From NCBI GenBank assembly GCA_030144725.1, contig JASKMD010000008.1, forward strand, positions 13,968,915-14,032,914: DNA of 64,000 nucleotides, written 5' to 3'. A program made the position numbers and the translations under genes. The notes under the pieces are model-generated. The model did not search any database and was not told where the DNA came from. It was given only the letters and a program-made list of their open reading frames with translations. Positions 10,633 to 20,189 of this stretch are shown in pieces (positions within the stretch are counted from its first letter, which is position 1; the number at the start of each line of letters is the position of its first letter). This stretch comes from Haematococcus lacustris. Taxonomy: Eukaryota > Chlorophyta > Chlorophyceae > Chlamydomonadales > Haematococcaceae.

Positions 10633-10860
10633 GCTTATTAGGTAAAGGCTAATAGTCTTGACACTGCCTTGACACAGCCGCCCAGCCCCGCTGGGCTCAT
10701 GTTCCGCTCCGCTCTTGCCGTGGTGAATGGAAAACTAGCCACTGATTGGGATGCCGACGACGCTGAAGTCGAAACCGTTCTTTGCCGTTGAGGCGAAGGG
10801 TATGTTTAAAGGTTTTTGTTAAGGTTTGCTACACCACTGCTTTAGGCCCACCCAAACCGG
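10633..10860. mobile_element. Remnant of the outer, related MITE
   Basis: Sequence right of the nested MITE is a diverged copy of its interior: TAATAGTCTTGACACTGCC matches TAATAGTCTTAACACAACC at about 10386, and both share TTGGGATGCCGACGA. With the terminus at 10343-10356 it forms the interrupted outer element. I could not find its right end or target duplication. Confidence 0.6.
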
Positions 10861-11215
10861 TCTGTCTCTTCTTCCTCGCAGCAACTACTAGTCCGAACTA
10901 GTACGAATACTTGACTTGTCACACACGTCCACACACATGTCGCGCCAAAAGCCCTCGTTATACCAGGTATCTTGACGCCGCCGATGTCGTTGCGCATAAA
11001 AGTTTACCTATACTGTGCTGTGTGCCTCATCAGGACTCAAAAGGGAAACGACACATCATGCCGGTCACACGTCTTGGCGGCCTCGACGGCAAAACAACTC
11101 GATACCACAATCAGAAGTACAGCAAGTATACCAAAACCCAGGAATTAGAACACGGTGATAAACACTTCACGCATCCTAAACGCTTTGCCCCACGCAACAA
11201 GCGCAATGGCGCTCT

Positions 11216-11611
11216 GCGCATCGTCCCGCCATCCTCTTGTCAGGGGATTCACCGCGGGCTGGAGGGCAGCGCACGGCAGCGTGACTCACAAGCATGCGAT
11301 CACAGTGTCATGGACGCTTGCGAGAGAGCACCAGCACGCCTGCTCACGGCAGTGGCCAGCGTCTCATCATCTGTCCAGGCCCCAGCACATGCCCAGGTTT
11401 CTAGTCTCCAGGCTGTGGGCAGCCAAGGACGAGACAGGGCCCAGCCCCTCAGCTGGCCCCATAGAACCCCTGCAAGCTGTTCAATCAGACATCCAAGCCC
11501 CTGAGCCCTCACCCCCCTACCCCCCGGACGCCCCAGAGCAGAGCTGCCCCATGACAGCAGCCGCCTCCCCCTGGGTGCTGCTGGCAGGCGTCGCAGGGCT
11601 GTCAGCCACAG
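11216..11611 (+). CDS. Possible 5' exon of an unrecognised gene, cut off by Fanzor copy B
   Basis: An open frame begins MALCASSRHPLVRGFTAGWR, rich in Arg and Ser and poor in acidic residues, like an organelle-targeting peptide, and ends in a hydrophobic stretch (SPWVLLAGVAGLSA) at a good donor (CACAG|GTGAGC). About 50 bp later the right end of Fanzor copy B starts, so any continuing exons would lie beyond it. No family recognised. It could also be chance ORF in GC-rich sequence. Confidence 0.3.
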
Positions 11612-11659
11612 GTGAGCCCTGCAGCTCACCATCTTTACCTTCACCATTTTTACCATCAT

Positions 11660-12446
11660 CAGCCCCCTTGTCCCTCACTAGGGCCTCCATTGGAGCCGGA
11701 CCAGTGGTAGCCACTAGCAGCCACTAGCGGGAATATACTAGTGGGCGATAGTGGCCCGACTCAAATGGTGTTATTGGGCTGTGTGGAGTAAACCCAGTGC
11801 ACATGGCACATGAGCTGCCTACCACATACATTATTGCCTGACCCCTAAGGGCTATCGTGTAGACGTGGCATGACAAAACATGCACTAATTGTAAGCTGAT
11901 GACAGCTCAGATGGGGGGGGCACACACTACTGTGCCTCAGCAGGCTGCTGCTGCTGCTGCTGGGCCTTTGGTGGCTTGTCTCGCAGCCGCTTGTAGCCCA
12001 GGCCAGGGTACTCCTTGCCCTTGGCTGGCAGCGCTCCCTGGTCTGGCCAGAAGCACAGCTCCAGTGGGCGCCACCTGCTCTCCCCAATGCGCTGCATGTT
12101 CAGCGCTGCATTGCAGTCCCTGTCCAGCCATCTGCCTGGCTGTGGTGCTGGCTTGGCTTTGGCAGCCTTGCCTTGGGCCTTGCCCTTGCCTGTGCCCTTG
12201 GTGGGCTCAGCTGCCGGCTTGCTGCGCTTGGCTGGAGGGGGAGTGCTGGGCCCTGGCTCTGAGGCTGCTGCCGGTGTGGCTGCCTGGCTGCTGCGTGGGG
12301 CCTGTGGGGGCTTGCGTGGTGCCACTAAAGGGCACCACATCAGGCCCCGCACTGGCTGGTAACACTCCTGGCTCCAGGCTGGGCGCACCAGGCGCTGCTC
12401 CACCTGCCCCGCTGGGGGCTTCCAGGCCCCCACAAGCTGCAAACCA
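11660..12446 (-). mobile_element. Truncated Fanzor-family element (copy B)
   Basis: Minus-strand copy with an open frame of 171 codons (12442 to 11927). It covers the zinc-finger region (RPAWSQECYQPVRGLMWCP), the Lys/Ala linker and RuvC-III (WLDRDCNAALNM), ending in a polyQ tail. The 3' segment runs to the right end at 11660, with the palindrome at 11687-11768. The N-terminal two thirds are missing. It faces copy A (3' ends pointing inward), so the two form widely spaced inverted repeats around the V-ATPase e gene. Confidence 0.85.
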
Positions 12447-12590
12447 GTCAGGCATGAGCTGCAGAGCTAGAGGCTTCACTGCAGGCGGTGAACCAACCAT
12501 GCAGTTAGGCAGCTGGCATAGTATGAGGCGGCCTGCTGCACTCTGATTCCTGCTGCGCACTGACCCTACCTCGTCTGTCGTCTGACGCCT
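12430..12590. repeat. Repeat R1, first copy
   Basis: A segment of about 140 bp (GCATGAGCTGCAGAGCTAGA through ACTGACCCTACCTCGTC) is nearly identical to 63455-63595, which lies in an intron of the AP2 gene. On the minus strand both copies keep the same open frame (DEVGSVRSRNQ, then SPPAVKPLALQLMPD), so it may be a coding piece of an unidentified element. Here it joins the 5' edge of Fanzor copy B. Confidence 0.8.
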
Positions 12591-12600
12591 TCCTGCACAC

Positions 12601-12790
12601 TTAACCATCATCAGCGTCAGCCTGCACCACATACCGCACAAGCTGCGGGGTATGTTGTCAGGCCTGGCAGCCGGTATGCTCAAGGCTGGACCCTGGCCCT
12701 GAGCAGGGCTGGCACATGGCAGGGGCACGGCAGAAGGCAGGCACATGGCTTTAGAAGAGTGAACATGTGTGGGCTATGAGATTAGCTGCA
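12601..12790. repeat. Repeat R2, first copy (second at 14750-14955)
   Basis: Both stretches share long near-identical runs, such as GGCTTTAGAAGAGTGAACAT and GTGTGGGCTATGAGATTAGC, in the same orientation about 2.1 kb apart. The second copy lies in the PAP2 gene intron. No coding potential seen. Confidence 0.85.
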
Positions 12791-13169
12791 CGGACAATGA
12801 TGATGAATCCAGCTATGTGTCTGTTTCAGTGGCAGCTCTGATGTGACCGGGGTGTGCCCGAGCAGCTCAAGGGCCGGATCTTGTGCCAGGCGAGCCATGC
12901 GTAACAGCCTCTTCCATCTTCTAGCCTGCCAGCAGTGAGGACCAGCCCCCTTGAGACCTTGATGCGGGGTGTGAGCAGCGACCTAGCCATTTCCTTGCTT
13001 GCCTGCTTTGGGGGGCCACACTCACAGAGGAACCACACCCCTTGCTTGACACCTGCGGAGGCCACACCTACAGTGAAATCACACCCATTGTGGGGTCACA
13101 CCCACAGCGGGGTCACACCCACAGTGGGGTTTACATACATGGCAGCACCTTCAGTGCTGCTGCTGATGC

Positions 13170-13525
13170 CAGCAGCCCCTGTCGTAAACCATTGGTCACA
13201 CTCCCTGGCGTGCCTGCTTCCACCTTGATGTCACCGGCCTGTCTGCTGCCCCGCCTACTGCTGTGTGCTGCTCTCGCGCAGCGCTTGACTTGTTCCACCC
13301 GAGCAGCCCGCACCTGCTGCTGGGAGTGGACCAGCAGTGCCATCAGTTTGCGCAAGGGCTAGGCCCGGTGAGCCGCCTGTTCTTTGCAGGTCAGTGCATG
13401 CCCTGCGCCCTGCTGCGCCGGGATGTCCAGCCAGTACCCTACACAGTTCCAGCCACACAGTTCCAGCCAGCCTGTCAGCCTGGGCCCCCCAAGCCATGTT
13501 GACCGCAGCTGGGCTGGGCTGTTGC
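13170..13525 (+). repeat. Duplicated exon-like block, uninterrupted copy
   Basis: This block recurs in two halves at 48779-48851 and 52097-52360. It contains a possible exon (LFHPSSPHLLLGVDQQCHQF, continuing AQGLGPVSRLFFAG) followed by a donor-like CAGGTCAGTG. I do not recognise the protein; the segment may be an upstream exon of the PAP2 gene or a captured exon. The second copy is split by 3.2 kb of satellite DNA. Confidence 0.7.
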
Positions 13526-14148
13526 AGCTGACAGCAGGCAGCCAAGGCACCAGTGGGCCGGGCTGGCAGCAATGACTGGGCCAAGTCAATGCAGAGGAGA
13601 CAGAGGCTGGGCCAACTCCAGTCCAGGCCAAGCTAGGGCAGACTACAGCCAACCAGCTCCATGACAGCTGACAGCAGGCAGGGCCATCGACAGAGGCAGA
13701 GCCAAGTAAGTCTCTGCCACCTGTCAGCACCATGCTAGCTAGCCTGGGACACCGTGCCCTGCAGCCCTCAGTCGCCAGACCCACTGTGGCAGCCCTGGGG
13801 CCCCACTAGCGCCTGCATGGGGCAGCACTGGCGGCCCACACCACATGAGCTGTCGCCTGCACCTCATGGCATGTCAGCCCTGCATTGTGATGTGACTGGC
13901 AGCTCAGATTTGTATACAAAAACAAAGAGGCAATGAAGCACAGCGCTGGTCAACAGGGGTGGCCTCCAAGACCTTTGCCGCCATAAGGATTCCTAGCTGA
14001 TGCCAGCACTGGTCTGCACCAGCAGGTGGCCTAAGCAGGCAGCAGTGTGACCAGGATGTGACTGCTTGTGCCCATGGCCCGGCGTGGAGTCTGACGCAAG
14101 CCTACCAGCCCAGCCTGGTGACTGCTGCCCACCTTGTGAGTGCAGACA

Positions 14149-16073
14149 TCGTGATGTCAGACGTACCCATCGTGCTGGGCTTGCTGGGCTGGACCATCTG
14201 CTCAGCCACCTCCCTGCTGCAAGGCACACAGCCCATCAGGCTGTCCATCCTACTAGCATGGACCGCCTATGCCTGGGGTGCAGGTGTGTAGCTACCGCCC
14301 AGCTTCTGCCCCCACACTGCTGTATCGCAACACTGCCCCAACACCGCTGGCCAAAGCCTTATGTGCTGCCAGCTGCCAGGTGCCTGCCAGCTGACTGGTG
14401 CTGTTCGCCTTCAGTAGCTTGTTGACGCAGTTGAGGGCCCCCATTTGAGCTGTCATCAGCTCACACTTAGTGCATGTTTGTCATGCCAACTCTACATCAT
14501 AGCCCTCCAGGGTCAGGCAATAGTGTAGGTGGTAGGCGAGTATGATCATGTGTATGCCATGTATAAGCCATGTGTATGCCATGTGCATAGGAACTCCATA
14601 CAGACAATAAAACGGTTTTGTAGATGTCCACACTTAGTGTTCCACTGCAATGAAGGCTCTAGGTTGAGGGCTAACGTGCTGGTCGCCTTTAGTACACCAC
14701 CAGCACGGTGGCCAAGAGTATCTAAGTATATTCAGTATGACCACTGAGTGCCTCCATCTTCACCATCATCATCGCCAGCCTTGGCTGCACCACATACCAC
14801 ACCAGCTACGGGGCTCATTGTCAGGCCTGGCAGCTGGTATGCTCAAGGCTGGACCCTGGCCCTGACTAGGTCTGGCACATGGCAGGGGCGCGGCAGAAGG
14901 CAGGCAGATGGCTTTAGAAGAGTGAACATGTGTGGGCTATGAGATTAGCTGCATGGGGCGAGGATCGTCTGCTAGCAATCCAGCTATGTTATTGTTTTAG
15001 TGGCAGCCAGGGTTTTATGTAGGTTTTCTGAAGTGTTACTTGAGTGTGACAAAAGTGTGACTGTGTGGCTGTGCCCATACCTGTGGCTGCTGGCTGCAGG
15101 CCCCCTACAGTACGACCCCTTCATGGTAGACCTGATAAAGCAGGTGTTCCAACGCACCCGCCCCTCCCCCATCCATGATAGCTTCTCCTTCCCTTCCGGC
15201 CATACCTCCTCCGCCACCTTCCTGGCAGGCGCGCTGCTGTTCGTGCTGCTGCCCGTGGTGCAGCGCACATGGCAGCCTACCGCTACAGCTGCTGTGCAGG
15301 TGGCAGCTCAGCTGGAGGCTGGGGCACAGCCGGCTAGCAGGGGCAGCATGAAGGTGCTGCCGGACACGGTGCAGCGCCTGCGCAAGCTGGCAGTGCAGAT
15401 GCAGGTGAGGGGGACGGCTTACCATGAAGGGCAGTTCATGAGCCAGGGGCAGGGGCCTGAGGTAGAGTTGGGGTCAGGGCAGGAGGCAGCAGGCAGCAGG
15501 TAGGAGGCAGGAGGCAGGGCAGGGACCATGGAGGAGTACAGGGAAAGTTCCCTGACCTCACCAGCAAGCACCTCGGGCCATGCTGGAATGAAATGGGAGT
15601 CGCCATGCACTGCCCTGGAAGGCACTGACGGTCATATAGACTCGTTGGGGCAGCAGTCATGGGGTGGGCCGGTCTGGCTGAGATGGGTGCGGGGGTGAGC
15701 AGCAGAGACCTTGTGGTGGGTGGCTGGGGCGGAGCAGGGTGGACGATCCTCCACCTCCTAAGCTCCTACATTCCCTGCCCCAGCCCCTCCCCCGGAAGTG
15801 ACACAATCAATCAAGAATCACACGAGCAGCAACACACAGATAGAGTTGGGCTGAGATGGGCACCTTGGCCGCTTGTCTGCCCTGCGCCCCATGCTGCGCC
15901 ATGCGTAGGGGTCGTGGGGCTTGTGGGCTGCCGCCAGCTGCACAACAGCTGCGGGGCGAGTGATGGCAGACGCGCATTGGTTCTCGGACACCCTCGGAGC
16001 GTCCTTCCTCGGCATCACGCTGGTATCCTTGCTGGCCAATGCCGTGCGCCTCATCTACAAGGCGAATCGCTGA
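14149..16073 (+). CDS. PAP2-family lipid phosphatase / phosphatidic acid phosphatase-like membrane protein, 5' end uncertain
   Basis: Three phase-consistent exons. About 14149-14283 encodes hydrophobic helices (DVPIVLGLLGWTICSATSLL), 15100-15404 carries catalytic motifs C1 (KQVFQRTRPSP, the KX6RP signature) and C2 (PSGHT), and 15909-16073 carries C3 (GRVMADAHWFSD, with the catalytic His) and ends YKANR-stop. Joins are phase 1 and phase 0 with GT-AG signals at 14284, 15099, 15405 and 15908. PAP2 enzymes dephosphorylate lipid phosphates or polyprenyl diphosphates at membranes; the exact substrate cannot be told. Upstream exons are not resolved. The 816-nt first intron is loaded with repeats: a solo Fanzor right end and repeat R2. 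A decayed copy of the second exon sits in a duplicated block at 30.8 and 53.1 kb. Confidence 0.82.
14432..14690 (+). mobile_element. Solo Fanzor-family right end (copy L) in the PAP2 intron
   Basis: Matches the 3' segment of Fanzor copy C: TTGAGCTGTC..CAGC, TGTCATGCCAACTCTACATC, the core GGTCAGGCAATAGTGTAGGT, then the subfamily-specific GTATGCCATG repeats and CCACACTTAGTGTTCCACTG. No Fanzor coding sequence precedes it. It belongs to the C/L/M subfamily, whose end differs from copies A, B, E and F. Confidence 0.75.
14750..14955. repeat. Repeat R2, second copy, inside the PAP2 intron
   Basis: Near-identical to 12601-12790, same orientation. See the first copy for shared motifs. Confidence 0.85.
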
Positions 16074-17115
16074 CGTGTACTAAGGTTTATGTTGTACATA
16101 AACAAGAGGCTATGTTGTACATAAACTTGCGGGTTAGAACACGAGGCTTGCAACTATGCACCTCCTGGCCGTGCACATGATCACACTGACCATTCGGATC
16201 ATGCACGCCAAATCAGTGACTCTTGTTTGTGCCGTAAGATAATGTTGTATTGGGAATATCTACGTTGTCGTATAAACCCTACGACCTCTTGTCAGAAGAG
16301 TTAGAGGAGCCACGCACTATCAAGAGAGCCGTTTTCCGCGCGATGGGGCTGGATCTATGCTGGAGCAGTAGTCCTGTAGAAGTAGCCAATAGTAGCCTAT
16401 AATTCTAGGTCCCTCTTGCCTAGAATTCCATGGGCGTACACTAGTAGCCAACCCAAGGCTGCCATGGCTACCCATCCCTGGCTCCCCATCCCTGGACAGA
16501 TGCATTCGGACATGCATGGTATTCAGTGAGCCAGACTTACAAAGTTACATCACAAACCACAGTAATCTACATGTGATGGCATGGAATTGGCATAAAAATA
16601 AATTGTTACAAAGCTACATTAGTTACAAAGTTATAAAGTTACGCGTGTGATTACATATGATTACATACTATTACATGTACTTATACAACACTGATGGTAT
16701 TGCATCTGGTGCACTATATGATGCCGCCTGCAAACAACATAGCAAGGGCATGATGACAAACCAAGGCACAGCGATATGGCAAAGCAAGGGCAGGGGGGAA
16801 CAAAGCAAGGCTAGAGCACCGCACAAGACCTCTGCTGCGCTGGGCTGTCGTGTTTTGCTGGGCTGCGTTCTCATGCTGAGCGAGACCTCGCCGCATTCAT
16901 TTATCGCTGCTTGCTCTGGCTACATATGCTTTGGCCACCTGCAGCCCATTTTTCAGCAAATGGCGCTCACAGCTCGATGGCAATGGGGTATGTCAATGAA
17001 TCAGGCATGTGAAAATTGCAGTATTTCATGAAATCTTGCACTGAAATCTTTCACGTGCAAGAAATGAAACTTTCACTGCAACAAATGAAATCCCGGTAGC
17101 CCCCAGCACCGCCCG
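16074..17115. other. PAP2 3' region and AT-richer intergenic stretch
   Basis: No gene recognised. The first 100 bp after the PAP2 stop contain two copies of ATGTTGTACATAAAC. Near 16380-16440 an AATTCTAGG-rich patch resembles the interior of hAT MITEs, but no terminal repeats or target duplication could be assigned. TTTCATGAAAT-type repeats begin at about 17020. Confidence 0.5.
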
Positions 17116-17466
17116 ATGGCTGAGGCTGTTGCGACGACTAGTGGCCTTCAGCAGAACGCTCATGTTCACTGGCCCTTCGCTGGCATTGCCACGGTTTCTG
17201 GGTTTCCCTCTACAGCCTACTCGCACACAGCCGCAGGCACAGCCGCAGGCATTACAGCAGGTGCAGCCACAGGTGCAGCCACAAGCAGCCCGCGCAGCAG
17301 TTGGATCAGAGCGCAATCGAGGACTGTAGCAGAGGGTCGCGGGATATGCCTCTATTGCGGCGAGGACAGGTTCCTCAACAACATCACGCGCATTAAGGAG
17401 TCACTTGCTAAAGTGCATGAAAAGCCCAGGAGATGCTTTGAGGTCACTGCAGCCATCGCCCTTTAG
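17116..17466 (+). CDS. BED-type zinc-finger ORF, probably transposon-derived
   Basis: ORF of 116 codons. The N-terminal half is Ala/Thr/Gln-rich (low complexity). The C-terminal part reads GICLYCGEDRFLNNITRIKE followed by SLAKVHEKPRRC, giving a Cys-X2-Cys and a His/Cys pair in the spacing of BED fingers of hAT and related transposases. TTTCATGAAAT-rich AT tracts lie at 17020-17090 and again at 18540-18620, possibly the subterminal regions of one element of about 1.6 kb. No catalytic domain was found between them, so it is at best an internally deleted element or a domesticated fragment. Confidence 0.5.
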   Translation: MAEAVATTSGLQQNAHVHWPFAGIATVSGFPSTAYSHTAAGTAAGITAGAATGAATSSPRSSWIRAQSRTVAEGRGICLYCGEDRFLNNITRIKESLAKVHEKPRRCFEVTAAIAL

Positions 17467-17469
17467 CTA

Positions 17470-18869
17470 TTAGGCCTTATTAATCAGCTGTTGAGCCTGA
17501 GCTGGATGATGTATGCTTGCAATTGGAGACAACTGGTGTATGCTGGTGTAGCATGGCTTGGTGATTGCAAGCAAGGCGGCAGCGGTGTAGAGCAACAGCC
17601 TTCTACCACCATTACCTTCCAAGCCATCAACAACAGCAAGTCTTTCCCCGCCTCCTTCCTTACACAACCCTCCCCATGACATGTTGATTGCTTCCAGGTG
17701 TAACATGACACGTGATTTGAGGTAGCACGTGTGTGGCAGGTGTGGTTACAGGCAAGGCGGCAGCGGCGTAGAGCAGCCGGCATCAAGGAGCCAGCAATGA
17801 GAATGCAAGGCATAACATGGAGCAAAACTGTAAGTGCCCGGTTCATGCACATGAGTGGCCCCCAATGTCCAGCCTGATTGCAAGGATGCCCCTTGTTGGC
17901 TGCAGGTCTTATGGTCACACTCCTGCCCCTCCACCTTCCCACCACCGCCACCTCCGAGTCTTTCACCCCACCTCCCCTCCCCCCTTACGCAACACACGCC
18001 GTAGCCCCCTCCCTACCCTACCCAACAGCCCTTGGTGTAGCATCCTAGAGTGGGCAGCCTGGAGCGGGCAGCCTAGAGCGGGCAGCCAGGAGCGGCACCC
18101 AAGAGTGGCAGCCACTTTCCCCCTCCCTAAAGGCCAGCCTATCCCTCCCCTAAGGGGACAGCAGCAGGAGAGCCAAGCCACCGTACTTGATGGCTTGGTG
18201 GTGGTGGTGTGGTGGTCGTGTTGTTGGTGCTGGTGTTATTGTTGGTGTCACTTGTCACTATGGAGGTGCCGTATGGAGGTGCCGCGGGGGGCAATAGCAT
18301 AGCATCATGCATGAACAGCAACGGTGGGGGAGTATTGGGCAGTAGTAAGTAACTCACCAGCTTAGTATGCATGGTTTGGAGCTGTGGTATCCTTGTTAAC
18401 CTTTGGTTTTGGATGTCATTGATGACCTTTGGTTTTTGTGGATGTGGTGCACCAAACCGTGTCCTGATTGTTACATTGGGTTGGCAGATGTTAAAGAGGG
18501 TTGTGTGCAAAGTTTCAGGTCAAAACTCCCACGGCAACCACGCGTTTTCATCCCGTTTCATGTCTTTCATTCTTTTCATGAAATTTCACAAATTTCATGA
18601 TGAAATGATGAATGAAAGAAATGAAAGAACGCAAAGTCACAACCCTGCAATGAATAATGCTGAGCCTGAGTGCCAATCCTCATGCAAGGTGGGCCTGCAG
18701 GCCAGGGGCGGGCCCTCAGCTGGACCAAGTGATAGTGGGGAGGCAGCAGCAACATGAGCAGGGCCGTGGCAGAGAACCCCGTTCAAGGAACCGGTTCGAG
18801 GGGTGCATGTGCAGCTTGCAGGGACAGGAATGGCTGCTGCAGAGTCACGCACCTTCTCAAACAAGTGGG
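17470..18869. other. Non-coding stretch, possible element interior
   Basis: No gene recognised. Contains internal short duplications (AGGCGGCAGCGGTGTAGAGC near 17573 and a close copy near 17755), a run of CAGCCTGGAGCGGGCAG-like units near 18050-18110, and AT-rich TTTCAT repeats at 18540-18620. Confidence 0.5.
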
Positions 18870-18975
18870 GTTGGCAGTCATCAAGGGTGCGACCGAGGAT
18901 GCTTCAATTTGATTGTAGCTGAGTCAGATTACTCGCAGTCAAACATGCTGCTCCCTGTTGAATGAGTTTTGCTTG
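18870..18975 (+). mobile_element. Right-end fragment of element family 2
   Basis: Shares GTCATCAAGGGTGCGACCGA, GGATGCTTCAA and TGTTGAATGAGTTTTG with 30290-30450 and 36810-36985. Only the terminal 100 bp is recognisable here. The family is defined by these three copies. Confidence 0.7.
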
Positions 18976-19401
18976 TCTGGCTATGCTCACCCCCCACTGT
19001 TCTTTGATCAGTGGTACTGCAGTGAATTAGCAATGTGACAATTGCCAATTGCCAATGTCAGAGCAGTGTCGAGCAAATGGCGAGATTGGATGCCATGCAC
19101 ACGTTGCTGGGATGTCACTGACGTGGACTGTCCCGCTTTCATGACTGAACTGAAAGCTCTGTAACTGAAAGCTCTGTAATTGACATCAAGGTATTTAATG
19201 ACACCTAATGATGGGGCATGTTGAGCTTACTGCAGGACTTGTTGTGTGTTCGGAACCATTCATCGTCCTCCCAGCTCTTCCCTTCTTTCACTGGTAGTCA
19301 CGGACTAGTGATACTGTTTTCTACTGTAGGTGTGACCCCAGGAGTGCTCAGGCCCTACCTGGCAATATGTGCCAAGTGCCTTTGCTGCCCTGGTGATCAT
19401 C
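18976..19401. other. Region upstream of PEN-2
   Basis: Holds short direct repeats (TGACAATTGCCAATTGCCAATG; GAACTGAAAGCTCTGTAACTG, the latter repeated) and the probable promoter of the PEN-2 gene. No other gene seen. Confidence 0.4.
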
Positions 19402-19811
19402 ATGGATAGTCCGGAGCCTGTGGTAGAGAGCGTCGATGGAGAGCTCATCGCGGTCCATAAGGCACACAAGCTGGCTCGAAGAAGTTAGTGCTTGCCTGAC
19501 TGCTTGTCTAATGTACGGGCATTGAGTTGTCGCGGTGTGTCTGCTCTGCAGTGTTCGTCGCGGGCTTCTTTTGCTTGCCACTTCTCTGGGGATTCAACGT
19601 CTGGTTGTTTTGGCCAGACTTTAGAAGTGGACGGGACGCCGTACTCTCCAAATTCACGAGGCGCTCCGCGGTCTGCTTCCTTGTGTCTTCCCTGCTTTAC
19701 TTCCCTTGGACATTTTTCTTCACTAGCGCGGGTTCTCGGTACATCAACAGCGATCTATACAACAAGCTGGACATAACTCGAGTGCCCATCAGGGACTACA
19801 TCGGGTTTTGA
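19402..19811 (+). CDS. PEN2: PEN-2, gamma-secretase subunit
   Basis: Two exons, 19402-19483 and 19552-19811, joined in phase (donor GTTAGT, acceptor CTGCAG), giving about 113 residues; animal PEN-2 is 101. The N-terminus is MDSPEPVVESVDGELIAVHK. Two hydrophobic helices follow: FVAGFFCLPLLWGFNVWLFW and SAVCFLVSSLLYFPWTFFF, with the family RRSAV/WRSAV junction between them. The C-terminus ends RDYIGF, equivalent to the conserved DYLSF motif needed for stability of the complex. PEN-2 activates presenilin endoproteolysis in the gamma-secretase membrane complex (presenilin, nicastrin, APH-1, PEN-2). The first exon starts at the only ATG giving the conserved hydrophilic N-terminus. Confidence 0.88.
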
Positions 19812-20189
19812 GAACTGTGCGTTTCGTCCCTGAGGAGGATCACGCAGGCTGTGAATGGGACCCCACTGTATGGAAGGGCAAGCTAGGCTCAGCTTGCGTT
19901 GACGCAGGCAGACATGGCTCAATGGTTACCTGCCCATGGGCAGCATTGCACTGGAAATGCCCTCAATAGGGTAACGTGTGAAGTGCCCTAGGGGCGGGGC
20001 AGCTCTGCTGAACAACCCTTGGCTATTGCCAAACACCTAGCACGCCGCACTTGCAGCTTAGTTCTGACGCAATGCATACTTTTCGACCTACATGGCCTTG
20101 CATGCATGTACCCTAGCAACCTTAACAATATGTTCTCAACTGTGCAGTTCGACTCGCTGCCTTGCATGATCTACTACCTATCTGCACTT

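Noticed and set aside
16350..16450. Possible further hAT MITE (AATTCTAGG palindromes, GGGCGTACACTA end)
   Set aside because: Only one TAGGG-type end could be seen and no 8-bp duplication fits.
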